Source: Occallatibacter sp. (GTDB lineage: Bacteria > Acidobacteriota > Terriglobia > Terriglobales > Acidobacteriaceae). Taken from it: a DNA stretch of 45,437 bases. The notes under the pieces were generated by a model. It was given only the letters and a program-made list of their open reading frames with translations, was not told the origin of the DNA and ran no database searches. The stretch is taken from the NCBI GenBank assembly GCA_031296305.1, contig JARLFZ010000021.1, positions 1-45,437 on the forward strand. The letters are read 5' to 3'. Positions 35,366 to 42,708 of this stretch are shown one piece after another (the stretch's first letter is position 1; each line of letters starts with the position of its first letter). A program made the position numbers and the translations under genes.

Positions 35366-35914
35366 CGACACGAATCCTCCAAACAAAAATTTGTGAAAGA
35401 ACGCAAGACATAGTGAGATCGTTTAGGCGCGACAGCGCACGCCCACTCAAGCCCCGTGCGGGGGCCTTTCGAGGTTGCAGGGAATGACACACACTTGCGG
35501 TTGAGACTGCCTGGAGAAACTATCGGCAGTCAACGTAGGGGCCTGGAGCCGTGAAAAAAGTGAAACTGTCTAGCACTAGGTTTGCAAACAAAGCATAAAG
35601 AAAATATGAGGATCAGAAAAAGATTTCCCCGGAGCCAGACCCAATGGCCGCTATCCCCTTTTGCGCGCAGGGCCTTACGGCGCATTCAGAGGAGGGTTGG
35701 ATGAGCCGGTGCGCACCGTGAAAAACGTCTAAAGAACCTGCTAAACTTTACTTTCTCCTGCTCAGGCGCACGAATCTGAAGACCATTCCGCATTGCGGCG
35801 GCGGCGATTTCCACAGGGCAGCGGCAGCTATCTCTGCAGATTGACGGTTCGAGTGCGGGCTGTCCGAGCTTCCAGAACTGACCCTGGCTGCGCACCCCGG
35901 CGTGGACACAGGGC
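35366..35914. other. Long divergent intergenic region, porin and histidine kinase
   Basis: 549 bp, no gene seen. It has a GCCCC-GTGC-GGGGGC hairpin near 35447, a perfect palindrome GTTTGCAAAC near 35580, and an AT-rich stretch (AAAGCATAAAGAAAATATGA) that could hold promoters for either side. A second T/A-rich segment near 35740 may drive the kinase gene. Confidence 0.5.
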
Positions 35915-37450
35915 ATGCGAGAACAGAAGGTGAGTGCAGGGTTGACTCAGAGCTACCTTATGCGTTCGGTTTTCGGGCCATGGCGCTCGCGCGGTTCGGG
36001 TACACGCATTCTTCTGTTCACGCTCGAGTCCGCACTGGGCGCAGTGATCGTGGTGTTGATGGCGGCGCTGGCGCATTGGTTCAGTTGGCTGGCTCCCATC
36101 GCCGCATTGCTCTATCTGTCGATCGTGGTTCCCACAGCGCTGCTGTGCGGCTTCTGGCAGGCCGCGATTGTTTCGCTCACGGCAGTAGTGGCGCAAAGCT
36201 GGTATTCGGCGCGGCATCCGGAGCTCGCCCTGGCCGCCGACCCGGCAAATACGATCGCGCTGGTGGTGTTTGTGCTGGTGGCCCTTACCGTGAGCCGGCT
36301 TTCGTCGCGCATCACCGAGCACGCGCGCGAGGCGGAGTCGCGGGGCGGCCAGATGGAGGATCTCTACGAGTTCACGCGGCGCACCCTGCAGATGAACCTG
36401 TACATCGAGCCTGGGCCGCAGTTGGCCGAGCTGGTGCACGATATCTTCGACCTCGAAGCCGTCGCGGTCTTCGACGCCGATTTGCACGACGTCTACCAGG
36501 CAGGCTACTGGAACGTCGATCCCCAGGAGATGGCGCAGAACGTCTACTATTTCGAAACCTCGGACGACGATCCGGCGAGCGGGATTGGACGGCGCGTGGT
36601 GCGCCTGGGCGCGGTGCCCATCGGCAGCCTGGTGGTGCGCGGCGACACCAGCCCCTTGATCAACAACGCCATTGCATCGCTCATTGCCATCACCTTCGAT
36701 CGCTATCGCGCCTTCGCCAACGAAAGCCGCATCGAGACCGAGCGGCGCACAGAACAACTGCGCTCCACCGTGCTCGACAGTCTGGCGCACGCCTACAAGA
36801 CCCCGCTCACGGCGATTCGCGCGGCGTCCACAGGCTTGACCGAGATGGGTCGTCTTTCGCCAGGGCAGGCGGAGCTGGTATCTCTGATCGACGAGCAGAC
36901 GCGCCTCTTGGGCGACCTGACCACGCGCCTGCTGACCACGGCGCGTCTGGATGCGGGCGAAGTTTCCATTCACGTCGAGAGCGTGAATGCGGGAACGCTC
37001 GTCGAAGAGGTCGTGAGCAGCCTAAAAGACCGCCTGGCCAGCATGAAAGTTGCCATGGAAATCGAGGACGAGGACATGATGCTGAGCTGCGACCGCCAGT
37101 TGATGGTGATGCTGCTGACCCAGTACATTGACAACGCGTGCAAATACTCGCATTTCGGCACCACGATCACCATCCGGGTTCTTGCCGTCGGGGCAGAGGC
37201 GATTTTTTCCGTGCACAGTTTCGGGCCGGTAATCCCCATGGCCGACCGCGAGCGCATCTTTGACCGGTACTACCGCTCCTCTGGCTATGCCAATCGTGCC
37301 ACCGGAACGGGTATCGGACTTTCCGTGGCCAGGCGCGCGGCGCAGATCCATGGCGGCTACGTGTGGGTGACCAGCGACGAGCAGGAAGGTACCACGTTCT
37401 TTGCAGCGATTCCTCTGACAATGGATAAGGAGAGTAGTGAGACAGTTTGA
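35915..37450 (+). CDS. KdpD-like sensor histidine kinase
   Basis: 511 residues. A DUF4118-type four-helix membrane region (LLFTLESALGAVIVVLMAALAHWFSWLAPIAALLYL ...) is followed by a GAF-like domain (about 145-270), then HisKA with phospho-His in SLAHAYKTPLTAIRA and HATPase_c (N box QYIDNACKYS, F/G boxes DRYYRSSG and GTGIGLSVARRAA). The KdpD Usp/osmosensing N-terminal half is absent and no kdpABC is present, so potassium sensing is not implied. The ATG at 35915 has a weak RBS; ATG 35960 is possible. The IR-flanked element begins inside its last codons and separates it from its regulator. Confidence 0.92.
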   Translation: MREQKVSAGLTQSYLMRSVFGPWRSRGSGTRILLFTLESALGAVIVVLMAALAHWFSWLAPIAALLYLSIVVPTALLCGFWQAAIVSLTAVVAQSWYSARHPELALAADPANTIALVVFVLVALTVSRLSSRITEHAREAESRGGQMEDLYEFTRRTLQMNLYIEPGPQLAELVHDIFDLEAVAVFDADLHDVYQAGYWNVDPQEMAQNVYYFETSDDDPASGIGRRVVRLGAVPIGSLVVRGDTSPLINNAIASLIAITFDRYRAFANESRIETERRTEQLRSTVLDSLAHAYKTPLTAIRAASTGLTEMGRLSPGQAELVSLIDEQTRLLGDLTTRLLTTARLDAGEVSIHVESVNAGTLVEEVVSSLKDRLASMKVAMEIEDEDMMLSCDRQLMVMLLTQYIDNACKYSHFGTTITIRVLAVGAEAIFSVHSFGPVIPMADRERIFDRYYRSSGYANRATGTGIGLSVARRAAQIHGGYVWVTSDEQEGTTFFAAIPLTMDKESSETV

Positions 37451-37552
37451 AGCCGTCGTGAAAGGGCACGACTTTAGTCGTGCCGTAAGGGCAATGAAAT
37501 GATTGAGGGCTTTAGCCCCCGCGAAACGGTTTTGTTCAAACTGGCCCACTAC
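37434..37552. repeat. IR-flanked hairpin element, copy 2
   Basis: Outer arms GTAGTGAGACAGTTTGAA (37434-37451) and TTCAAACTGGCCCACTAC (37535-37552), 16 of 18 paired. The inner hairpins are GGCACGACTTTAGTCGTGCC (37465-37484) and GGGCTTTAGCCC (37507-37518). The 33-bp block 37456-37488 is identical to 24466-24498, while the outer arms differ from those of copy 1. The left arm holds the kinase TGA stop. Confidence 0.85.
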
Positions 37553-37569
37553 GAAAAGGAGAGTTCGGG

Positions 37570-38340
37570 ATGATGCAGCAGGCAATCCGCATTCTGGTGG
37601 TAGACGATGAATCGGCAATCCGCCGGGCGTTGCGGCCTCCGCTCGTGGAGCTGGGCTTTCAAGTGGCTGAAGCCTCGCGCGGCGAGGAGGCGCTGCAAGT
37701 GCTGCGCAACGCCACCTACGACGCCGTGCTGCTCGACATCAACATGCCGGGCATCGGCGGCATCGAGACGCTGCGGCGCATCCGCACCTTCGCCCCGCGC
37801 CTGCCGGTGCTCATGCTCACCGTGCGCGACGAGGAAGAGGATAAGGTGGAGGCGCTGGACCTGGGCGCCGACGATTACGTGACCAAGCCCTTCAGCACGC
37901 GGGAGCTGATCGCGCGCATTCGCAGCGCGGTGCGGCGTGTGCGCGCTCCGGCACGGCCCGAAGACGCGCCGATTGAGATTGGGGAGATTCGCCTCGAGCC
38001 ATTGAAGCGGCGCGTGACCAAGCGCGGCGCGCCGGTGAAGATGACGCGCAAGGAGTTCGACATTCTGTATTGCCTGATGAGCCGGGCGGGGCGCGTGGTG
38101 ACGTATGCCAAGCTGCTCACCGCCGTGTGGGGCGCAGAATGCCGCGAAGAAGTCGAGTATCTCCGCACCTTCGTGCGTCAACTGCGCAAGAAGATCGAGG
38201 ACGACCCTTCGCGCCCACTCTATCTGCTCACCGATGTCTACGTCGGCTACCGCTTTGCCGACGCGCTGATGTTTCAGCAGGAATCCGCGGCCGGCGGCGG
38301 CTCGCTGGAGCCGCCAGAAGAGACGACAGAAGAGGCATAG
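37570..38340 (+). CDS. OmpR/KdpE-family response regulator
   Basis: 256 residues. Receiver: ILVVDDESAIR, phosphoacceptor Asp in VLLDINMPGIGG, Thr in MLTVRDEEED, Lys in DDYVTKPFSTRELIARI. A short linker leads to a winged helix-turn-helix: IRLEPLKRRVTKRGAPVKMTRKEFDILYCLMSRAGRVVTYAKLL, then VEYLRTFVRQLRKKIEDDPSRP (recognition helix) and GYRFAD. A Glu/Gly-rich tail of about 25 residues is extra. AAGGAG is well placed before the ATG. Partner of the kinase 120 bp upstream, from which it is separated by the IR-flanked element, so expression of the pair may be uncoupled. Confidence 0.94.
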   Translation: MMQQAIRILVVDDESAIRRALRPPLVELGFQVAEASRGEEALQVLRNATYDAVLLDINMPGIGGIETLRRIRTFAPRLPVLMLTVRDEEEDKVEALDLGADDYVTKPFSTRELIARIRSAVRRVRAPARPEDAPIEIGEIRLEPLKRRVTKRGAPVKMTRKEFDILYCLMSRAGRVVTYAKLLTAVWGAECREEVEYLRTFVRQLRKKIEDDPSRPLYLLTDVYVGYRFADALMFQQESAAGGGSLEPPEETTEEA

Positions 38341-38347
38341 ACAAAAT

Positions 38348-38393
38348 GTAGCGCCGGTCTCCCGACCGGCTGTAGCGCGGGCGTCCGCGCCCG
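38348..38393. repeat. Two-hairpin dispersed repeat, copy 7
   Basis: Hairpin 1 GCCGGTC-TCCC-GACCGGC; hairpin 2 GCGCGGGCG-TCCG-CGCCCGCGC. It starts seven bases after the response-regulator stop, between convergent genes. Confidence 0.9.
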
Positions 38394-38464
38394 CGCTCGC
38401 CCAAGATCATCACGAAACTAAGTGGACACGGTGTGGACACGGTTCAAGCGCCGCTAACACTGCG

Positions 38465-38500
38465 AGCTCCGCCAACCCCGCCAACTCCGCTAGCTCCGCT
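38465..38500. repeat. 9-bp tandem array next to apt
   Basis: Units AGCTCCGCC, AACCCCGCC, AACTCCGCT, AGCTCCGCT. Same family as 6029-6064, and like it abuts the stop codon of a minus-strand gene and follows a two-hairpin repeat. Confidence 0.85.
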
Positions 38501-38501
38501 C

Positions 38502-39050
38502 TCACTCGTCGTAGTGCAGCAGGCTGAACACGTCGTATTCCTTGAAGCGCTCGCGCCCCTTCAGAAAATCGAGCTCGATGGCAAACCCCAACCCGGAAAT
38601 CACGCCGCCCAACTGCTTCACCAGTTTCACGGTAGCTTCCATGGTGCCGCCGGTCGCGAGCAGGTCGTCAACCAGCACCACATTCTGGCCGGGCGCGATC
38701 GCGTCCATGTGAATCTCCAGCGTGTCGGTGCCGTATTCGAGGTCGTAGGTCACGCGAGCCACCGGAGCGGGCAGCTTCCTGGGCTTTCGCACCGGAACAA
38801 ATCCGGCGTTCAGACGATAGGCCAGCGCGGGGCCGAAGATGAAGCCGCGCGCCTCAATGCCCAGCACCAGATCGACCCTGCGCCCGATGTAATGCGCGGC
38901 CATCGCGTCAATCAACTGCGCAAATCCGGTCTTGTCCTTCAGGAGCGTGGTGATGTCGTAAAACAGAATCCCCGGCTTGGGAAAATCGGGTACAGTGCGG
39001 ACCAGTTTCTTCAGGTCCTCTACGTTCACAGGCTTGCTGGTTTCAGACAT
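38502..39050 (-). CDS. apt: Adenine phosphoribosyltransferase
   Basis: Purine salvage enzyme turning adenine and PRPP into AMP. 182 residues from ATG 39050 (a GTG at 39074 would add eight). Typical order: [52 protein letters not shown] (flexible loop and substrate contacts), [27 protein letters not shown] (PRPP motif) and a C-terminal hydrophobic strand. Minus strand, downstream of acylphosphatase with a tandem-repeat-filled gap of 240 bp. Confidence 0.95.
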   Translation of the reverse strand: MSETSKPVNVEDLKKLVRTVPDFPKPGILFYDITTLLKDKTGFAQLIDAMAAHYIGRRVDLVLGIEARGFIFGPALAYRLNAGFVPVRKPRKLPAPVARVTYDLEYGTDTLEIHMDAIAPGQNVVLVDDLLATGGTMEATVKLVKQLGGVISGLGFAIELDFLKGRERFKEYDVFSLLHYDE

Positions 39051-39108
39051 GGCAGTGCGTCGCTCCTCGGTCACAGATCGATTGTCGGTGAGCCGTTCCC
39101 AGTCTACT

Positions 39109-39289
39109 AAAGACAGGGACTAAGGGACTAAGGGACTGAGGGACTAAGGGACTGAGGGACTGAGGGACTCGGGACTAGAACACCTTCCGAGGAAGCAGTG
39201 GTTGCGATTTAGTTTAGGGCTGCTCTCGCTTTACGCGTGACCGCAACTTTCGTTAGTCCCTAGTCCCTAGTCCCTTAGTCCCTGTCTTT
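39109..39289. repeat. 8-bp tandem repeats in inverted orientation between acyP and apt
   Basis: The left array (39109-39176) is built of AAGGGACT/GAGGGACT units starting AAAGACAGGGAC. The right array (39253-39289) is its reverse complement in kind, ending GTCCCTGTCTTT. The two can pair over 35 or so bases around a 75-100 bp loop. It lies at the acyP 3' end and upstream of apt. Confidence 0.85.
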
Positions 39290-39290
39290 T

Positions 39291-39572
39291 TCACCACGCC
39301 CCATCAATGCGAAACGAATCGAGGCTCTCCCCTTCGCTGTCGTTGAGCGTGTGTTCCACGAAGCGATCGACGCGGCTGCCGCGCGGGCCGCGTTTCAAAC
39401 TGGATCGAAGCTCGTCGAGGTCGGCTGCCTCGCCGGCGGCGACAACTTCCACGTCGCCCTCCTCGGTGTTGCGCACCCAGCCGCGCAGGTCGAGTTCGCT
39501 GGCCTCGCGCTGCACAAACCAGCGGAAGCCCACGCCCTGCACGCGGCCCTGAATCAGAAAGTGAAGGACCAT
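39291..39572 (-). CDS. acyP: Acylphosphatase
   Basis: 93 residues, the normal size. Hydrolyses carboxyl-phosphate bonds such as acetyl or carbamoyl phosphate. The catalytic Arg lies in IQGRVQGVGFRWFVQREA and the catalytic Asn in LRGWVRNTEEGDVEVVAAG, both intact. ATG 39572 is preferred to the upstream TTG 39578; the RBS is weak. Minus strand, downstream of the MarR gene by about 50 bp. Confidence 0.95.
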   Translation of the reverse strand: MVLHFLIQGRVQGVGFRWFVQREASELDLRGWVRNTEEGDVEVVAAGEAADLDELRSSLKRGPRGSRVDRFVEHTLNDSEGESLDSFRIDGAW

Positions 39573-39621
39573 GGTCAATCAGCAGTTTTGCAGATAGGCG
39601 CGAGCGGGCGCAACTGACGCG

Positions 39622-40110
39622 TTACACGGCGGGCGACCGCGCCTCTTCAAGGAGCTGGCGCAGTCGCCGCAAAGTCTGTTCGATGGCATTGCGTTCTCTG
39701 GGCTTGGCGCGCTTGAGAGCCGCCTGAAGCGGGCCCTGCGTCAGAGCGGGGAGTTGTGTGCGAAGGAATTCCTTGACCTCAGGCGCCGGATGAATGCGGC
39801 TGATGCGGCCGTCCTGCGGGTCGTTGTGTCGCACCAGCAGGCCGCGTCCCTCGAGCCGGTCCACGATGCCGCTGACCGTGGAATGCGCCAGACTCAACTG
39901 GCGGCTCAGTTCCTTCAGACTTACACCGTTCTGAAGGACCACCGCACGCATCAGCGCCGTCTGTGGCACGGTGAGGCCCGCTTGAGCAAATTCCGCCTCC
40001 GCAGGCTTACGCATTGCATGGCGGATGGCGGCCAGGTCGCTGTCGATGCGTTCGGCCTGCGCACCGATCTTCCGGATTCCCTGCCGGCCGGGATGTTGCT
40101 CTGCTGGCAT
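39622..40110 (-). CDS. MarR-family transcriptional regulator
   Basis: 162 residues. Winged helix-turn-helix with MarR order: LTVPQTALMRAVVLQNGVSLKELSRQLSLAHSTVSGIVDRLEGRGLLVRHNDPQDGRISRIHPAPE, where SLAHSTVSGIVDRLE is the recognition helix and DPQDGRISRI the wing. Flanking helices form the dimer domain. TTAGGAG precedes the ATG. It begins 12 bp after the methyltransferase gene, so they form an operon. The palindromic site at 40708-40733 in that operon's promoter is a strong candidate for autoregulation. Confidence 0.93.
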   Translation of the reverse strand: MPAEQHPGRQGIRKIGAQAERIDSDLAAIRHAMRKPAEAEFAQAGLTVPQTALMRAVVLQNGVSLKELSRQLSLAHSTVSGIVDRLEGRGLLVRHNDPQDGRISRIHPAPEVKEFLRTQLPALTQGPLQAALKRAKPRERNAIEQTLRRLRQLLEEARSPAV

Positions 40111-40122
40111 GCCGCAAATCTC

Positions 40123-40695
40123 CTAAAGCACGCCGGGGATCAGCGCCTTCACGCGCGTGCGGTAGGCAGGATACGCATGAGGAAAGGTCTGCTCCATCAG
40201 GCGCTCTTCCTGGCGCATCTTTACCGCAAGCGACGCAACGATGATAACGAAACCAACGATACCGCGCCAACGGCCAACTGCGAGAACAGTTCCGGCAAGC
40301 GCAAATAGAAGTCCCGTGTAGATCGGATGGCGGGCCAGTGCGTAGGGGCCGTTAACGATCAACTCATGCCCGCTCTTGACCATGGCGCGGCCGCTCCAAT
40401 TCGCACCCAGCGTAAGGCGCGCCCAGCCTGCGAAAATGCAGCCGATCGCAGTCGCGGCCAAGCCGGCAAGCTCCATCGCGCGCGTGTGCGGAACAAAATA
40501 TGCGTCCATCCAGGTGCCTGGGAATATGAATCCGCCAATGCAAAGGCCGCCGAGCAGCGCGAGCAGATTCTGCGCCACGCGGTTCCCCAGGGGCCCGGAG
40601 CGCTCGGTGCGCTTGGTGAATAGCATTCCGGCAAGCCAAAACAGGGCGATGAGCTTCCAGCAGTAGTCGATGGCGCTGAGGGGATCGAATGCCAC
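40123..40695 (-). CDS. ICMT-family integral membrane methyltransferase
   Basis: 190 residues. Five or so membrane helices (CWKLIALFWLAGMLF, LLALLGGLCIGGFIF, LAGLAATAIGCIFAGWARL ...) and the isoprenylcysteine carboxyl methyltransferase (ICMT/PEMT-like) C-terminal motif: GPYALARHPIYTGLLFALAGT, then RQEERLMEQTFPHAYPAYRTRVKALIP. These bind SAM; in bacteria the substrate is usually unknown. GTG 40695 is chosen because GGAGG lies seven bases upstream and the chain then begins with the first helix. First gene of a two-gene operon with MarR. Confidence 0.88.
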   Translation of the reverse strand: MAFDPLSAIDYCWKLIALFWLAGMLFTKRTERSGPLGNRVAQNLLALLGGLCIGGFIFPGTWMDAYFVPHTRAMELAGLAATAIGCIFAGWARLTLGANWSGRAMVKSGHELIVNGPYALARHPIYTGLLFALAGTVLAVGRWRGIVGFVIIVASLAVKMRQEERLMEQTFPHAYPAYRTRVKALIPGVL

Positions 40696-40707
40696 GATGT
40701 TACCTCC

Positions 40708-40733
40708 GTCGTATACGATACGTCGTATACGAC
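40708..40733 (-). promoter_or_regulatory. Palindromic operator upstream of the ICMT-MarR operon
   Basis: GTATACGA-TACG-TCGTATAC (40711-40730) is a perfect 8+8 inverted repeat. It is also two near-identical 11-12 bp palindromes, GTCGTATACGA at 40708 and GTCGTATACGAC at 40722, 14 bp apart. On the minus strand it lies just upstream of the GGAGG and overlaps a likely -10 region, with TTTGCG as a possible -35. Confidence 0.75.
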
Positions 40734-40814
40734 ACATAATGACGCAAAGTCCGGCGGCTGTCAAGAGGAATTCTCATGGCCCGGGACAACCTTCGCGCTA
40801 CACTGGAACTCACG

Positions 40815-41405
40815 ATGGTCTTCGTCCTCGACAACTACGATTCCTTCACCTACAACCTGGTCCAGTATCTGGGCGAGCTGGGCGCGGAGGTCGTGGTGCG
40901 CCGCAACGACGAAGTCACGCCCGAAGAAGTCGAGGCCATGAAGCCGGAGCGCATTCTGCTTTCGCCGGGCCCGTGCACGCCCGCAGAGGCCGGCATCCTG
41001 GTCCCCCTCATTCGCCATATGGCAGGAAAAACGCCGATTCTGGGTGTCTGCCTCGGCCACCAGGCCATCGGCGAAGCCTTCGGCGGCAAGGTCGTCCGCG
41101 CCAAAACCTTGATGCACGGCAAGACCAGCGCGGTGGATCACGATGGCACAGGCATCTTCGCCGGCCTACCCACGCCGCTCACCTGCACGCGTTATCACTC
41201 GCTCATCGTGGAACAGAAATCGCTGCCCGCCGAGCTCACCGTAACGGCGCGGACCGCGGAAGCCAACGGATCGGGCCCCGGCAGTGAAACTGTCATTATG
41301 GGTCTGCGCCATCGCACGTTGCCCATTGAGGGCGTGCAGTTCCACCCCGAGAGTGTGCTCACCGAAGGCGGCCATCAAATGATCCGCAATTTCCTGGACA
41401 TGTAA
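40815..41405 (+). CDS. pabA: Aminodeoxychorismate/anthranilate synthase glutamine amidotransferase subunit
   Basis: 196 residues from ATG 40815, where the family N-terminus [18 protein letters not shown] begins; ATG 40776 would add a 13-residue non-conserved leader. Class I glutamine amidotransferase: nucleophile Cys79 in [15 protein letters not shown], then [13 protein letters not shown] with His177 and Glu179. It delivers ammonia to a TrpE or PabB partner to make anthranilate or aminodeoxychorismate; sequence alone does not separate TrpG from PabA, and neither partner is adjacent. Standing alone favours a shared PabA/TrpG role. Confidence 0.92.
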   Translation: MVFVLDNYDSFTYNLVQYLGELGAEVVVRRNDEVTPEEVEAMKPERILLSPGPCTPAEAGILVPLIRHMAGKTPILGVCLGHQAIGEAFGGKVVRAKTLMHGKTSAVDHDGTGIFAGLPTPLTCTRYHSLIVEQKSLPAELTVTARTAEANGSGPGSETVIMGLRHRTLPIEGVQFHPESVLTEGGHQMIRNFLDM

Positions 41406-41459
41406 GTCATGCACGGAACGCCAAAGGCCACAACTCGCCGCGCAAGCACCTTACGCGAA

Positions 41460-41554
41460 GTACCGCCGGTCTCCAGACCGGGGTCCCCGGCAAGCCCGCT
41501 TTTGGCTTGTTGGGGTGGGAGACCAGCTGTCGTGCGGGCGTCCACGCCCGCACC
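41460..41554. repeat. Two-hairpin dispersed repeat, copy 8, with nested insertion
   Basis: The first hairpin is GCCGGTCT-CC-AGACC. A 40-bp stretch (41480-41519) follows, then AGACC again (41520-41524), then AGCTGTC and the second hairpin GTGCGGGCG-TCCA-CGCCCGCAC. Removing 41480-41524 restores the canonical repeat except for one base. The insert itself folds: CCCCGGCAAGCC pairs with GGCTTGTTGGGG, the GG/TT positions as wobbles. Confidence 0.85.
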
Positions 41555-42557
41555 GGTCGCAGCGCGACTACGAATCCAAGGCGTTTGGGCATTAGCCCTG
41601 AGCGTTTTCTCAATCGCCGGATCGGCGCTCTATGCGCAGACAACTCCGACGGCAAGTCCCGCGAACGAGCCGCCAGCGCCCACCGCGCAGCCCGATCAGT
41701 CCCCAACCTTCGCCACACCTCCCGTCGCCATTGTTCCGCTGGACAAGTCGATCCCCGGAGCGGCCCTCGATGTCGCAGGCTCTTTGCAGACTTGGAACGG
41801 TCGCGCGTACCTCACCGCCAGCGGCAGCATTTCTGCCGGCACGGCCACGGCAGAGGTCACGTTGCCCTATCGAGGAACACTCCGAATATGCGCCTCAAGC
41901 ACAGTCAAGCTTGCAGCCGACGCCAGTGCGCCCGTCGGCGAGGTTCCAGGTTTGCTCATCGCGCTCGATCGCGGCGCAGTGGAGATGAGTTTTGCCGCCA
42001 GCACCGCGCGCGAAAAAAATGCCGACACCTTGCAGACGCCGTACTTCCGTATTCTTATCGGCGGCCCGAATGCGGCCGATGTAAAAGTGCGGCTCGGCGA
42101 GCACGGCGATACCTGCGTAGATAACGCCGGCGCCAACGCGCCTTATGTCGTCGTCAGCAGCGTCTTCGAGGGCGGCGTCTACCGCGTGCAGCCCGGCCAG
42201 CGCGTCATGTTCGAGCACGGCAGCCTGCAATCGGTGGTCGACCAGGAAAAAGAACCCTGCGGATGCCCACCACCGGTAAAGTCTGAGGGCAACGAGTTTC
42301 CGCTGGCGCAGAGTGAAGGACTCGCGCCCGGCTCGGCGCAAGCTCCAGTAGTTACCGCCCCACCGCCACCTGTCGCCAATGCCTCCACCGCGCTCAGCTA
42401 CAACGGCGCCGATCACGCAGCGCAAATCGCCGCGCCGGCAACGCCCGCTCCGGCTGCGAGCGCGACGCCCCCGCCCCAAACTCCCGCCCCGCAGAAAAAG
42501 CCAGGATTCTTCGGCAAGATCGGGCGGTTTTTCAAGCGCATGTTCGGCGCTGAATAA
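41532..42557 (+). CDS. Secreted FecR-like hypothetical protein
   Basis: 341 residues from GTG 41532; the same frame extends to ATG 41409 through the dispersed repeat. A signal peptide (GVWALALSVFSIAGSALYAQ) and a Pro/Ala-rich linker precede a beta-rich domain (about residues 75-245: LQTWNGRAYLTASGSI ... VTLPYRGTLRICASSTVKL ... LLIALDRGAVEMSF) with the strand pattern of FecR-type domains. Cysteines at ICASS, TCVDN and PCGC may form disulfides. The tail is Pro-rich, ending in a basic amphipathic helix (KKPGFFGKIGRFFKRMFG). Function unknown. Upstream of the deacetylase-caspase gene and possibly co-transcribed. Confidence 0.7.
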   Translation: MRASTPAPVAARLRIQGVWALALSVFSIAGSALYAQTTPTASPANEPPAPTAQPDQSPTFATPPVAIVPLDKSIPGAALDVAGSLQTWNGRAYLTASGSISAGTATAEVTLPYRGTLRICASSTVKLAADASAPVGEVPGLLIALDRGAVEMSFAASTAREKNADTLQTPYFRILIGGPNAADVKVRLGEHGDTCVDNAGANAPYVVVSSVFEGGVYRVQPGQRVMFEHGSLQSVVDQEKEPCGCPPPVKSEGNEFPLAQSEGLAPGSAQAPVVTAPPPPVANASTALSYNGADHAAQIAAPATPAPAASATPPPQTPAPQKKPGFFGKIGRFFKRMFGAE

Positions 42558-42708
42558 CCAGCAGGCACACCGGGAACGAGCGACCGGCGCAACGTCCCCC
42601 AGTTTTTGCTCCCTCGCTCCCAACTTTTCCCACATCACGCCCGACGGCCCGCATCACCGCCTGCGCGTTGGAGTACCCTAATCCTGAGATTCCGTTTCAG
42701 GTGTTTCC

